In this document: in pieces, positions 1-10,790 of the stretch
Position numbering within the stretch: position 1 is the stretch's first letter
How the letters are laid out: the number at the start of each line of letters is the position of its first letter
Source of the DNA: Gambelia wislizenii
Taxonomy: Eukaryota > Chordata > Lepidosauria > Squamata > Crotaphytidae
Reading direction: 5' to 3'
Assembly: GCA_030847615.1 (NCBI GenBank)
Contig: JAUMIR010000005.1
Coordinates: 248,162,645-248,226,644, forward strand
DNA: 64,000 nt
Translations under genes and position numbers: made by a program
The notes under the pieces: model-generated
The model's input: the letters and a program-made list of their open reading frames with translations, nothing else
Told to the model about the DNA's origin: nothing
Databases searched by the model: none

Positions 1-215
1 ATAATCATTTTAAGGAATTTAGGGGACATCCTAGTCTTTCCAGGATCTGCCACAGACCTTTTCTACTCACAGTGTTGAAGGCTTTGGTGAGGTCGACAAA
101 TGTTACATAGAGACCCTTGTTCTGCTCCCTACATTTTTCTTGCAGTTGTCTGAGGGCAAATACCATGTCTGTAGTACTCCTATTGGCTCTGATTCTTGTG
201 AGAATACATGGGATT
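1..215 (-). pseudogene. LINE reverse-transcriptase fragment
   Basis: The minus strand reads as a piece of a non-LTR reverse transcriptase. The visible motif is VTFVDLTKAFNTVS, the RT block that holds the first catalytic aspartate, followed by GLWQILERLGCP. The frame is open for about 70 residues and runs off the window edge. The wording of the motif suggests the same APE-type LINE family as the insertions at 7701-8389 and 47209-47629, but this is inference. No start, stop or endonuclease is present, so it is a dead fragment. Confidence 0.7.
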
Positions 216-383
216 TCAAACGAGTAAGTGAACGGAGCTCTGTTCACTCCTCGTTCATTGCTGGGGAAGCCTTTTCACTGGAAGGAAGGTAAGTGTGGCA
301 TGGGGAGTTCTTTTGCTGGCATTAAAATGGCAAAGTTATGCCAGCAAAAGAACAGGCTTAAGCGGGGTGGTCTGATAAAGTCC
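216..383. mobile_element. End of a Harbinger-like MITE with internal hairpin
   Basis: The right end TCTGATAAAGTCC followed by TAA matches the termini of the MITEs at 32132-32859 and 26910-27473. The other terminus is missing, probably lost at the junction with the LINE fragment. Inside, 307-322 and 338-353 are perfect 16-bp inverted arms around a 15-nt loop. Confidence 0.5.
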
Positions 384-386
384 TAA

Positions 387-601
387 GGCTACTGACACAC
401 TACAGAAATATTGCAGTTTGGCACTGCCATAGCTCAATGCTATGGAATTCTGGGATTTGTAGTTTTGTGAGTATTTATCCTTCTCCATCAGAGAGTTCTG
501 GTGCCACAACAAACTACAAATCCTAGGATTCCACAGGATGGAGCCATGATAATTAAAACTGGTGTCAAACTGCATTATTTCTGCAGTGTGTCAGCAGAAA
601 C
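387..601. mobile_element. Short TIR transposon (MITE)
   Basis: Terminal inverted repeats of about 35 bp flank a core containing the pair GGGATTTGTAGTTT and AAACTACAAATCC. The left arm starts CTGACACACTACAGAAAT and the right arm ends ATTTCTGCAGTGTGTCAG. Relatives are seen at 14487-14706, 44445-44640 and 60890-61100. Confidence 0.65.
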
Positions 602-1423
602 AGCAAAAGAGATTTTTAAAAAAGTATTTTGCAGTATGAAAAAGTGCGGAGGTTTTTGTTTGGAAGGAACTGAATTCAGGCTGTATATCATCTAATGGCC
701 AAGTTATATTACAGTACTTGCATCCATGTCTCCTACCAGTTTTTCTGCTTCTAAAAAATTCTGGACACGATCTAGCCAGAACAAAGTGTGTTGAGATCAC
801 AGTAATCTCAAAGGGAGAAAAGGAAACCCATGATTTTAGTTATCACTCCCTAATACTTTTTTTTTTTTTTTAAAAAGCTTAAGTATGTAGATATTGCCCA
901 CTGTAAAGAAAAATCCTGTAATGGCTTGCACAAGCCATGTTAGAAATTTTACGAACCAAAAAGTAGTATGAGGGCCTTCCAAATCCTATTGATTTCAGTA
1001 AGGAAAGCTAAGTACATGCTTAATTTTCACACACTTAAATCAATGGAGCTTCAAAATGTTTGACTTGGGCTAGATGATTCTGTTCATTTTGTTGAGCAGG
1101 TGGATGATTTATTGTCCTTTCATAGAGACAAGATCCAGCTCTTTGTAAGTTACCCTCTGAGGTAAGGAAGTTATTTAGCTCCTCTTGAACCTTTACTGCC
1201 AGAGGTAACATAAAATGTTCTTTGTCTGTATCCAAACCTAAGAAGGGTAAAGACAGCCCCATCCATAAGGACAGGTGAGGGTAAAGCAATGGTGTATGAT
1301 TTCAGAGCTTGGAAAAATTACTTTTTTGGAGTGAAGTCTTCAAGATCCCCTAGCCAGCACAGGTACTGATGAGAGAATTGTGAGAATTGTCCTCCAAAAG
1401 CATAACTGGGAAATTCTGGGAAT
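602..1423. other. No gene recognised
   Basis: This is AT-rich unique-looking sequence with a poly(T) run near 858. A possible MITE scrap near 1300-1370 resembles the element at 57245-57345. No exon-like signal is evident. Confidence 0.4.
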
Positions 1424-1995
1424 TCATAGAATCATAGAGTTGGAAAAGCCCACAAGGGCCATCTAATCCAACCCCCTGTCATGCAGGAATACACAATCAA
1501 AGCATTCCCAACAGATGGCCATCCAGACTCTGTTTAAAAACCTCCAAAGAAGAAGACTCCACCACACTCTGAGGCAGTGTGTTCCACTTCCAGACAGGTC
1601 TTACTGTTAGGAAGTTCTTCCTAATGTTTAGATGGAATCTCTTTTCCTGTAGTTTGAGTCCATTACTCTGTGTCCTAGTCTCTGGAGCAGCAGAAAACAA
1701 GCATGCCCCATCCTTGGTATGACATCCCTTCAAATATTTAAACATGGCTACCATATCACCTCTTAACCTTCTCTTCTCCAGGCTAAACATACCCAGCTCC
1801 CTAAGCCGCTCCTCCCTAAGCCGCTTGGGCATGGCTTCTAGACCTTGTACTCTTTTAGCCATCCTCCTCTGGACATGTTACAGCTTGTCAATATCCTTTT
1901 TGAACTGTGGTGCCCAGAACTAGACACAGTAGTCCAGGTGAGTTCTGACCAAAGCAGAATAGAGTGGCACTATTACTTCCCTCAATCTAGACACT
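1424..1995 (-). pseudogene. CR1 retrotransposon, 3' fragment
   Basis: This is a 5'-truncated CR1 LINE on the minus strand. It opens on the plus strand with the 3'UTR signature ATAGAATCATAGAGTTGG. It continues into the ORF2 C-terminal region, where the motif LRELGMFSLEKRRLRGDM is visible at 1497-1862. Compared with the intact ORF2 at 35667-38579 it covers roughly the last 200 codons. The left flank beyond 1995 is unrelated. Confidence 0.85.
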
Positions 1996-2814
1996 ATACA
2001 ATTGTACTTCAAAAAAGTAACTTTTTGTTCTATATTGGTGTAGTTTCCCCTAGTTCTTGAGGGCATGTTGGGGAAATGGGAGGGGTTTGGATCCTGTGAA
2101 TGGGAGGGCTTTGGGTCCAATGCTTCCCTCAAACCTTTTGAATGTCTCCTTTTTGGAACAGGAGTCCCAGTGGCAGAGGAACAATGGTCAGCAGACCATC
2201 CCCCTACTACATGCACGAGGCTTCTGAGGGTCAACTTCCCCTTTTCCAGGAGGAAATGGAGTTTTGCTTTATCCCATGGCCCCCACAATTCTGACTGGCA
2301 ATTCCTCATCACAGTTCCCACCCAGAATCCATAGGATCATGGCCTAAATCTTTAAGAATGGGCATTCCGATTGTTGTAGCCATATACAGTAGTGCCAGGA
2401 ATTGCATCTGTACTGTCAAGACTGGTAGTACCTTTGGATTGAGGTCCCATTCAGCATAGGTTGCTATGCCTTTATCCACATAAATGAGCAGCCCATTAAT
2501 AACCAAACCAACCAATAAAACTTACATATCTAGTAGTGTTGTAGTTGCTGTTTGAAGTCCAAGCTGTGTGGAGACTGGTACGCTGGGAAGCCTACAAACA
2601 AGACATGACTTTAAGAGCCCTTTCCTTTTGCCGCTCCCAGTTGCTACTGGTACTGAGTGGCATGTAATCCCTGAATCTCAAGATTCCACAGGGTCATCAT
2701 AACTACAACCATCAATAGGTCAAGTTGGTGGCTGCTACCGCACTTTGTGGCAATGAATCCCATAGGTTAAGCATGCAATGCATGAAGAAGTCTTTTGTTA
2801 TGCACGGGAGGGGC
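1996..2814. other. No gene recognised
   Basis: Unique-looking sequence separates the CR1 and L1 remnants. Short open frames here show no recognisable domain. Confidence 0.4.
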
Positions 2815-4706
2815 ATCCCTACCTAATTTGAAGTGATATTACACAGCCTGTGGAATTCATTGGTTAACAACATGGATCAAACTAAATAATACCAGAATAT
2901 TGACATTAGAAGGACATTTGCTGCGCTTTGGCTGGCATGCCTACTCAGGATATGGAAAAGCCCAAGTTAACAAAGAATTCGAGAACTGTATAATTAGAAA
3001 GGCACTGTTAAGAATTTGGAACAAGATTAAAAAACAATTCTATTTTAAGTTACCGATCTGGCTCTCCCCACATGAAGCATTTCTAGGAAGATGGGAAAAT
3101 ACAAGAACTTGGATAAAATATAAAGATCTAATCGACTACAATGCATGGAAAAACGATGAAGGGATCAAGCTGCAAACACGACAAGAATTAGAAAGAAAGG
3201 GAACGGAAATGAACTGGTTCAAATACTTACAAGTTAAAAACAGATTCCTAGAAGATAAAGGGAAATTCGATTTTGAGATGACGGAAACGGAGCTGGACAG
3301 AGCGATTTGGGTAAAGGAGAGCAAGAAAATATCACATTTTTATAAATTACTACTAAAAAGAGAGCTAGAATATGAAACGGTAACGGAAGCTATGATCAAG
3401 TGGGCTCAAGGTCTTTGAGATACAATAAACTTAGAAGAATGGGAGGGAACATGGAGAGATACAAATGCTTTTACGGCATGCCTGGCCCTAAAGGAAAACC
3501 ATCTAAAAATAGTAAATAGATGGTATTTGACACCAGCAGGAATTAGCAAAATTAATAAAACTAGTAACAACAAATGCTGGCGCTGCAAAAAAGACATCAG
3601 AACACTTTACCATATGTGGTGGGGTTGCCCAAAAAATCATAAATTTTGGATGAAACTACACAGAACGATACAAAAAATATATAATACACAATTTATTATA
3701 AATCCTAAACTTTATCTGTTAAACATTACCTCAGATTTGGACAAGAAATTTACAAAACAATATGGTAGAACCTTACTGTATGCAATAACAGCAGCAAGAC
3801 TGTTGGTGGCGGCAAACTGGAAGAAAAGAGAGACCCCCTCAGTAAATGACTAGCTGGTCAAATTATACGAGATGCGTGAAAACGACAGGTCAACATGTAT
3901 TCTAAATAAAGGGAAGACGGAAAATTTAGAAGAAGAGTGGTCGCCGGTCCAAGACTACTGGATAAAGAGATGGAATATAAAACAGAATTAAACAATTGAG
4001 ATTAAAAGATAATATAATTAAGAAACAATTAAGGAAAGAAGGAAGAAGAGAAAGCATAGTAGAAATAGACAGCACTGAGACATAGAAGCAGAAGCTAAAA
4101 TATTAGATAATTATGTACGTTCAAGGAACAGATTGTTAAACTAAAAGAAAAGTTAAGACAAGAAAAAAGACAAGTAGTAATGGTTGGATGAAGGAGAAAA
4201 GGATAAGGACATTAATATTATCCAAACAGAGGGTGGGACAAGGGAAGTCATATGTAAGAAATGTAAGAATGTAAGAAACGGATGGAAGGAAGGGAAGAAG
4301 GGAAACTAGAGGAAAGTATGTGAGAGGGTAAGAGTATGTATAAAAGTGGGAGTGAATGGGAGTGAGAGGGTATGAGAAAGGGAAGAAGGACTGAGGGAGG
4401 GAAGAAGCAAAGAAGAAGGGGGAGAAGGAAGAGGCGAATGTGGAAGAAAGTTTTGGAAGGATGGAAGCGGGGAAGGGAGGAGAAATTATAAGGGGGGGGG
4501 GTGAAGAGAGATAGTATGAATGTAATAATGAAGAATGTAATAAGATGGATAAAGGACACAAGTTACCAAAGTACATAATAAGAAGCAAAATTGGTAAAAT
4601 GTAATTTATGGAATTGGACGGAAATACTAATTGGATTATGTATGTAAGAGATGACAAGCTGGACTTGTGTAAAATAAATATAATAAAACAAAAATTAAAA
4701 AAAAGA
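2815..4706 (+). pseudogene. L1 retrotransposon, 3' end of ORF2 plus 3'UTR
   Basis: The plus strand encodes the C-terminal part of an L1 ORF2. Its open stretches (2900-3418, 3527-3853 and on to about 3990) are separated by stops. The diagnostic cysteine-rich motif of L1 ORF2 (CWRCKKDIRTLYHMWWGCP) lies at about 3575-3630. Upstream, WLSPHEAFLGRW is also L1-like. After the coding end comes a purine-rich 3'UTR with a G run at about 4492-4501, then an A-rich tail (about 4676-4706). The reverse transcriptase and endonuclease are absent, so this is a 5'-truncated copy. Confidence 0.8.
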
Positions 4707-4734
4707 AGTCTTTTGCTCTGTTCCAAATGTCCTG

Positions 4735-4906
4735 CTGGCCATTTTCAGTGGGTTGACAGAGGTTCTAATCTTATTAGCTAACACACATTGGAAACTGTTT
4801 AATGCAGTGTAGATGTGTAAATAGCTATTGCTTAAAACAATTTGTAAGCTGCTCTGATAGCCTTGTGGCTGAAGAGCGGGGTATAAATAACTAAATAAAA
4901 TTTTTT
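4735..4906 (+). mobile_element. SINE 3' part
   Basis: The segment GTGTAGATGTGTAAATAGC through GAAGAGCGGGGTATAAATA matches the 3' half of the longer SINE at 10780-11040. It ends in an A/T-rich tail directly downstream of the L1 tail. The tRNA-related head is missing. Confidence 0.6.
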
Positions 4907-4917
4907 TTAAAAAAAAG

Positions 4918-5540
4918 AGAGAGAGAATTCTCTCCTCCTGTGGAGATTGAAAATTTGTCTTGTCCATAGAATGGCTGTTATCAGAGCTCAGAAAAGGTTG
5001 TTTTTTGAATTACAGTGTTCAGAATCCCCCAGGCAGCATGTAAGTTGCGCTGCCAAACACATGTACTTTAGACATTTTTCACTATTTGCAAATATGTGCT
5101 CAATTTTCTCCACATAGGCAACTTACGGACTGAGCAGGGGGACTCCTGTTCCACCATTTGACCCACCGCTCCCACCCTAATTGAGGAATGTCTGTGGATT
5201 TCTCTTTCTGGTACTGCATTATCAAACCAGCATTGTTGGTTCTTTGCACCATGAGGAAGAGGAAGCACTTTGGAGGTTCAGGGTGCTTTCTGAATAGTAC
5301 TCCTTGCCCTGTGCTTCTGTACTTCTATCATGGTTACTCAACATGTGCATTTGGAAATAAACAGATTATTATGAAGTTATCATGAAGTGGGTATGAGAAC
5401 TTCCTTCAGAATGAGTGATAACTGGCTTCTTTCAGTGCAGGTTTCAAAGAGGTCTTGGGGGAAAAGTCTATTCTAAGTTGCCTTTCCTTGAGGTATTTAA
5501 GGTCAGGAGGGACATACTTGTTCACTAATTTCATTCTTGA
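4918..5540. other. No gene recognised
   Basis: Mostly unique-looking sequence that starts with a short GA run. No domain or splice structure is recognised. Confidence 0.35.
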
Positions 5541-5542
5541 AG

Positions 5543-5667
5543 GAAGCAACAAGTAATTTTAGCATTATTTTCTCCCACTGTGAGAAAGTCTTCAAAAACT
5601 GTACAGTTTCCAAAGACTGTTTACAGTTTGGGACTTATCTACACAAAATTCACACATGCTAATTTTT
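5543..5667. mobile_element. Half of a long-TIR foldback MITE
   Basis: The stretch with CTGTGAGAAAGTCTTC and TTTGGGACTTATCTACAC matches the left arm of the element at 52096-52620. The copy stops where the CR1 at 5668 begins, so the CR1 probably truncated it. Confidence 0.55.
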
Positions 5668-7105
5668 CTCAGAATCGTAGAATCTGAGAGTTGGAAGGGA
5701 CCACAAGGACCATCTAGCCCAATCCTCTTCCATGCAGGAATACCCAATTAAAGCATCCCTGAAAGATGCCCATCCAAGCTCTGATTATTAAGACCTCTAA
5801 AGATGGAGAGGCCACCAACCTCTGAGGCAATCTATTCCACTGCTGGACAGCTCTTACAGTAAAAAAGAAGTGATTTCTAAAGTTTAGGTGGAATCTCCTT
5901 TCTTGCAATTTGAATATGTTGGGTCCTGTTCTAGTTTCTGGGGCAGCAAAAAACAAGCTGGCTCTGTGGTCTCTTCCAACTCTATGATTCTAAGCTTGTT
6001 CCATCTTCTACATGATGTACCTTCAGATATTTAAAGATAGCCATCATGTCACTTTTCAGTCTTCTCTTCTCCAAGCTAAACATACCCAGATGTCTAAGAT
6101 GCTTATCACACGCCAAAATAAAGCACGATTTTTTGTTCTTCCATTCCAGTCTCGTGGGAGACTGAGGTAAAACCACATCTTTTTGCTAACTGGAAAAATC
6201 TGTTAGCAAAAAGATGCTTTACCTTGATGTTTTACCTTGGTCTCCCATGGAACTGGAACACCAGAACACCAGAAGAATGACAATATCATGTGGTAAGGCA
6301 ACATGAAAGGCAGAACTTTCTGGCTGCTCTCCTGCCTTACTTTGGCATGTGGTAAACCTCTAAGTCATTCCTCACAGGGCTTGGTTTCCAGAACCTTCAT
6401 ATTCTTGGTTGCACTTCTCTGAGCATGTTCCAGCTTGTTGATATACTTCTTGAACTATAGTGCCTAGAACTGGACACAGTATTCCAGGTGAGGTTTGACC
6501 AAAGCAGAATAGAGCAGGACTACTGCTTTCCATGATCTGGACACTATACACCTGTTAATGCAGCCCAGAATTGCACTGGCTTTTTTGGCTGTCACATTGT
6601 ACTGTTGACTCACATTTGGCTTGTGGTCTACTAAGACCCCCTAGATCCTTTCCACATGTACTGTTTTCAAGCCAGGTATCATCTATCCTATATCTTTGCA
6701 TTTCATTTTTTCTGCCTAGATTTATCCATGTTGAGATTCATTGTGTTAGTTTTAGCTCAGCTCTCCAATCTGTCAGAGTCATTCTGAATTCTGATGCAGT
6801 CCTCTGGGGTATTCACTATCCCCTCCCCAATTTGGTGTCATTTACAAATTTGATAAGCATGTCTTCTCTTCCATCATCCAAGTAATTTATAAAGATGTTA
6901 AATAAAGCCAGGCCTAGGACAGAACCCTGAGGCATCCAACCAGCCACTTCTCTCCAGAATGAAGAGCAACCATTGGCGAGTACCCTCTGAGTTCTGTCTG
7001 CCAACCAAGTACAAAGTAAGTCCCAAACTGGAAAGACTGTCATTCTTCTCATCAGGGATTTCTGACACCTGAGAAACATATTTTTGACCATCTTTCAAAT
7101 ATTTT
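5668..7105 (-). pseudogene. CR1 retrotransposon fragment with nested MITE
   Basis: This minus-strand CR1 runs from the 3'UTR signature (about 5675) back into the reverse-transcriptase domain. At 6816-7091 the frame still shows PQGSVLG and a decayed active-site box in which FADD has become FVND. Frameshifts and stops are frequent. A MITE is inserted at 6101-6358. At about 5960-5992 a small block copied in inverse orientation from a CR1 3' end interrupts the sequence. It is non-functional and clearly older than the intact CR1 at 34139. Confidence 0.85.
6101..6358. mobile_element. hAT-like MITE inside CR1
   Basis: The ends TTATCACACGCCAAAATAAAG and CTTACTTTGGCATGTGGTAA are inverted repeats. The flanks TCTAAGAT (6093-6100) and TCTAAGTC (6359-6366) look like a diverged 8-bp target duplication, as in hAT elements. 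A 15-bp perfect inverted pair (6176-6190 and 6202-6216) lies inside. Confidence 0.65.
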
Positions 7106-7629
7106 TTTTAATATTCCCTCCATCTTTAATTTTAGGCCAAGAAACTCTGCTCTTCTGCCTTCCTGCTTAATATTGCAGTGCTAAATTGGTTGCTAAGACT
7201 ATAGGCCAGATTCATAAATCTCTCCATAACAACTTGATGCTTCCAGCTCTGAGGATTTGTATTGTCATGTTTTTGGCTCCAGTGAAACAACTATTGTATA
7301 AGAATTTTAAGAAACGGGGGAAAAAACACCCAAAATTGTTGTTTTCTCTGGAATTTGGCAGTAATCATTTCTGATTGTAAAATGCATAGCCCACTAGAAA
7401 TCAGTACTCCCGATTTCTAGAAAAGTAGTTTGCAGAAAATGAAAAGTCATCCATTTGTGCGGTTATAAGAACCAGCAAAGTACCAGTCTGGATCCAAAGA
7501 GAGAATGATTTAGTAAGTTTTATGTAACCCACTACAGTTAGTCAGTGCAATGAGACAGTGCAACAACAACAACAGCAACAACAAATGATTCCTAAGAATC
7601 AATTATTTTCTTCATGTGTTTCACTTAAA
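7106..7629. other. No gene recognised
   Basis: Unique-looking sequence with a (CAA)n run near 7560-7585. No coding signal is seen. Confidence 0.35.
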
Positions 7630-8934
7630 GGACATTATCAGACTAGCATCCAAAAATGCTGTAATTCCACAAATGAAGGTAGCGTAAACATCATGGCATT
7701 CTCTCTCTCTGGCTTTTCTTCACAAACGAAGATTCAGGAAGGACTCATCCCACGCTTTCTGCAAGTACGCTGATGACTAAAAAGGCCAATCCAAGATAAA
7801 CAAGTCCGGTTGCAGAAAGCACAGCAGAAGGTCTCCTTGGGTGATGTTTTTGGGTTGTGATTCTTTCTGCGTTGTCGTTTCTCTTCAAGACTTGTTCAGC
7901 GTGAGTTCTCAAATAAGGCCGCAGCATTGTGGATAGTGCATCTCCAAGCCTCCCGATGTGAGGCCAGGGCATAACATTGTTGGTGATCAATTTGGCCATG
8001 CCTGAGATGTTGTTTCAGGGAGTCCTTGTATCATTTTTTTTGGAGTGCCCCTCTTACGCTGACCCATGGCGAGTTCACCGTAGAGTACTATTTTTGGGAG
8101 GCGATGGTCCTCCATCCTAGAAACGTGCCCTGCCCAGCGCAGCTGTGTTCGCAATATCATGGCCTCAATGCTGGTGATCCCTGCTTGCTCAAGGACAGCA
8201 ACATTTGTCACATTGCTGCTCTTAGTGAAGTTCGTCTCCATGAGGAAGGCAGCCTTAAAGAACATGGCGCCAGCTACACACTTTACTGGTCTGGCAAACC
8301 CAATACTGAAAAACATCTTTCAGGAGTAGGCTTTATGATTAAAAACTCCATTGCCTCCAAACTCAAAACCTTGCCAACAGGACACTCTGATCATGGCATT
8401 ATAACACTTATTATTGCATGTTGCTGTAATCACACGAAACAACTGTCATGGAATTATCACACAACCATCACTAGCGCTTTAAGAACAGGAGTTTACTTCT
8501 GCAATTTGGCATGGGTGAGATTTTGGTGGTTCTCGTGAGAAGACGCAAGTGCGCTTAAAACTCCAAATCCCCTTAATTAACAAAATAAACGAACTTGCAA
8601 GCACTGAAACAAACATAAAAACATGCAAGCTAAATGGGACAGTTAATGAAAATAGCATCCTGTGCTTAGTTTTTGCATTCTCATCTGGAAGTTTTCTTGC
8701 TGAGGACCACACATTCACGCTGTAATCTCCCAATAACAATGGGATGTGTTTTCGCACACAGTCAATAACATGAAAAGGAGCTACTGATGATCTATTGACA
8801 GTTTTCATCACCAATTTTTTGTGACTGGAGCATGAAGTAATAACATGAAGATGACAGTGTCATGTGATAGTGGGGGACATTTGCGCTACCCTGACATTGT
8901 AATCCTGCAATTTTTGCCACGTCTGATAATGTCC
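7630..8934. mobile_element. Harbinger-like MITE, split by a LINE insertion
   Basis: It starts GGACATTATCAGAC and ends GTCTGATAATGTCC, with AAA on both flanks. The interior matches the elements at 32132-32859 and 40744-41327, including CATGGAATTATCACAC. The host sequence is interrupted by a LINE insertion at 7701-8389. Removing that insert and one target-site copy restores colinearity with the relatives. The family shows 3-bp TWA-type flanks elsewhere, which points to PIF/Harbinger (inference). Confidence 0.7.
7701..8389 (-). mobile_element. 5'-inverted LINE insertion with 11-bp target duplication
   Basis: ATCATGGCATT occurs on both sides (7690-7700 and 8390-8400). The left part is minus-strand LINE 3' sequence. 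It ends in a small hairpin (TCTTC-ACAAA-CGAAGA region, about 7718-7734), preceded by an RT C-terminal tail that reads LRWAGHVSRMEDHRLPK at about 8070-8210. The right part, from about 8210, is in plus orientation and encodes an endonuclease piece (ALSEVRLHEEGSLKEHGA). A 3' segment followed by an inverted upstream segment between target duplications is the hallmark of twin priming. Confidence 0.75.
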
Positions 8935-9357
8935 AAAGTCTATTTAAAAACTGTGACATTTTCAGCAACCCAGGGACTGCATTTAACAACACAATATAAA
9001 AAATTATGTTTTAACATAGATGTAAAATTCAAAGAACAAGTCCTTGGGATGAATCTCACAGCGTTGGTGTCTTCTGTGGTCTCTTGAATGGCTGCAATAT
9101 TTTAAAACAGATCAGCTCTGTTTCCCTTAGGAGAAGCCCAGAAGCCCCTGCCAACTAGGCTTCTGAGAGAAAACAGCCTCCTGAGCACGCTCTCTTTGCT
9201 GTTACTGAGCAGAGAAAAGAGGAAGGGGCAATTGGGATAACACCCTCTGTTATCAGCAGCACAGATAATGCTTTTATAGGGCACCCCATTTACTTCAGCT
9301 CTTAACAGTAACTTAAATAACAGCATGGGTTAAGTTGGCAGACACTATATGAAGCTG
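8935..9357. other. No gene recognised
   Basis: Unique-looking sequence between a MITE and a SINE. No domain is recognised. Confidence 0.35.
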
Positions 9358-9558
9358 TTTTGTTGTTGTTGAGTGCCTTCAAGTCATTTCCAACTTGTGG
9401 TGACCCTTAGGCAACCCTATCACAGGGTTTTCTGAGGCTGGGAGAGTGTGACTTGCCCAAGGTCACCCAGTGGATTTTCATGGCCAAGCAGGGATTCGAA
9501 CCCTTGTCTCCAGAGTCATTGTTCAACACTCAAACCATTATGCCATGATGGACACCAT
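9358..9558 (-). mobile_element. tRNA-headed SINE
   Basis: Read on the minus strand, it has a tRNA-like head with a B-box-like GGGTTCGAATCCC region. A CORE/MIR-like body follows (reverse complement of ACTTGCCCAAGGTCACCCAG), then a tail matching GACTTGAAGGCAC and (CAA)n. Sister copies lie at 15752-15975, 29688-29925 and 62404-62652. Confidence 0.75.
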
Positions 9559-10007
9559 ACGAAATGGAGTTTTGCTTGGATTCACGTCATGGGTGACTGA
9601 GCCCAACATATGTTTTTGGCCTATAGCTCCCATCAGCCCGAGCTAAGTTAGCCATCTGAAGGACCACATTTGCCCACACCTCATATATTGATTTATATTG
9701 AATATTATTACCAAAATTGTAATTTATGTATGTTCTTTCGGTTGTATGCTACGTTACCTTTGTAAGGTTGTTGTTGTTGTTATTATTATTATTGGTAGTA
9801 GTAGTAGCAGTTAGTATCTGCCACTTGAGGAAGCTGCCTCATTTTGCCTAATGGGAAAACCGGCCTTTTATATGGAAGACTGACAAGGTAAGGTTTTTGA
9901 AACATGGCTGTATCAAATCAAAGAGTTTTCTTCTGAAACCATAACTTCCTTCTGGGTTCTTGTTCTATTACAGTCCCAATAGGTAACATAACTCAATAGG
10001 CAGCTTG

Positions 10008-10041
<34 letters not shown>

Positions 10042-10371
10042 AGCAATGTTGTTCATGCTGATTAAATTCCACTGGGTGCTTTTGTTGGAGAGTTATACCC
10101 AGAGCAACATCACTTGCTTCTGTAATATATGCAAGCAACAGATCTATTTGCCGACATCCAACACACACTCACATACACACACACACATACACACACAGAG
10201 AGAGCTGGTTTTTCCTTTGTCTTCTGAATGCTAATAACAACAACTATTCCTTAAAGTGGGAGCTGAGTGAGTCTAATACTATTTGATTTTATTTTAGTTC
10301 CTTGTTATTTTATTTGCTTACATGTACAACCAGCCTTTTGTCCATGGAAGGACACATAATTATGTGTGTAT
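9559..10371. other. No gene; low-complexity runs
   Basis: It contains (TTG)n(TTA)n(TAG)n at about 9768-9808, a 28-nt poly(A) run at 10012-10039 and a CA-rich run at about 10159-10203. A MITE scrap may lie at 9605-9690. No exon is evident. Confidence 0.5.
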
Positions 10372-10560
10372 GTCCCTTCAAGTCGCCTGTCGAGTTATGG
10401 TGACCCCATGAATTTCTTAGGGTTTTCTTAGGCAAGGAATACTCAGGTGGTTGTGCGAGTTCCTTCCTCTGCAATATAGCTTACTGCACCTGATATTTGT
10501 TGGTGGTCTCCCATGCAAGTACTAACCAGAGCTGACCCTGCTTAGTTTCCAAGATTTGGT
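10372..10560 (-). mobile_element. 5S-rRNA-derived SINE (SINE3-like)
   Basis: The plus strand carries GGTCTCCCATGCAAGTACT then CTGACCCTGCTTAG. This is the reverse complement of the internal promoter half of 5S rRNA, so the element lies on the minus strand. The body (GGGTTTTCTTAGGCAAG, CCTTCAAGTCGCCTGTCGAG) resembles the 3' body of the tRNA-headed SINE at 9358. It is not a functional 5S gene, because only part of the 5S sequence is present. Confidence 0.75.
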
Positions 10561-10790
10561 TGACCCTCCATATCCATATTCAGATTTGGTTGACCCTCCA
10601 TATCCATGGATTCTGCATCTACAGTTTCCACCATCCATGGCTTGAACACATATCCCCCACACACAAAAAATCAAATTTTGATTTTGCCATTTTATATAAG
10701 GGACACCATTTTACGACACCGTAGTATATAATGAGACTTGAGCATCCATGGATTTGGTATCCATGAGGGTCTGGAAACCAAATGTTGTGA
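10561..10790. mobile_element. Tc1/mariner-type MITE, tentative
   Basis: The left part contains two copies of TTGACCCTCCATATCCAT. The right part contains GCATCCATGGATTTGGTATC and ends GGGTCTGGAAACCA. The overall form resembles pogo/Tigger-type short elements. The clade is from memory of the family look and is uncertain. Confidence 0.45.

Noticed and set aside
2900..3853. Independent host gene with a zinc-knuckle
   Set aside because: The CxxC...H...C motif and its context are those of the L1 ORF2 C-terminus, and the frame is broken by stops.
4136..4726. 196-residue open frame on the minus strand
   Set aside because: It is the complement of the purine-rich L1 3'UTR. The Ser/Leu/Pro/Phe-rich composition is a by-product of the polypyrimidine strand.
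7560..7582. Start of a polyglutamine protein
   Set aside because: It is a short (CAA)n run with no continuing domain.
9358..9558. tRNA gene
   Set aside because: The tRNA-like head is degenerate, cannot form a full cloverleaf by eye and is fused to a SINE body.
10372..10560. 5S rRNA gene
   Set aside because: Only part of the 5S sequence is present, with several mutations, and it is joined to a SINE body.
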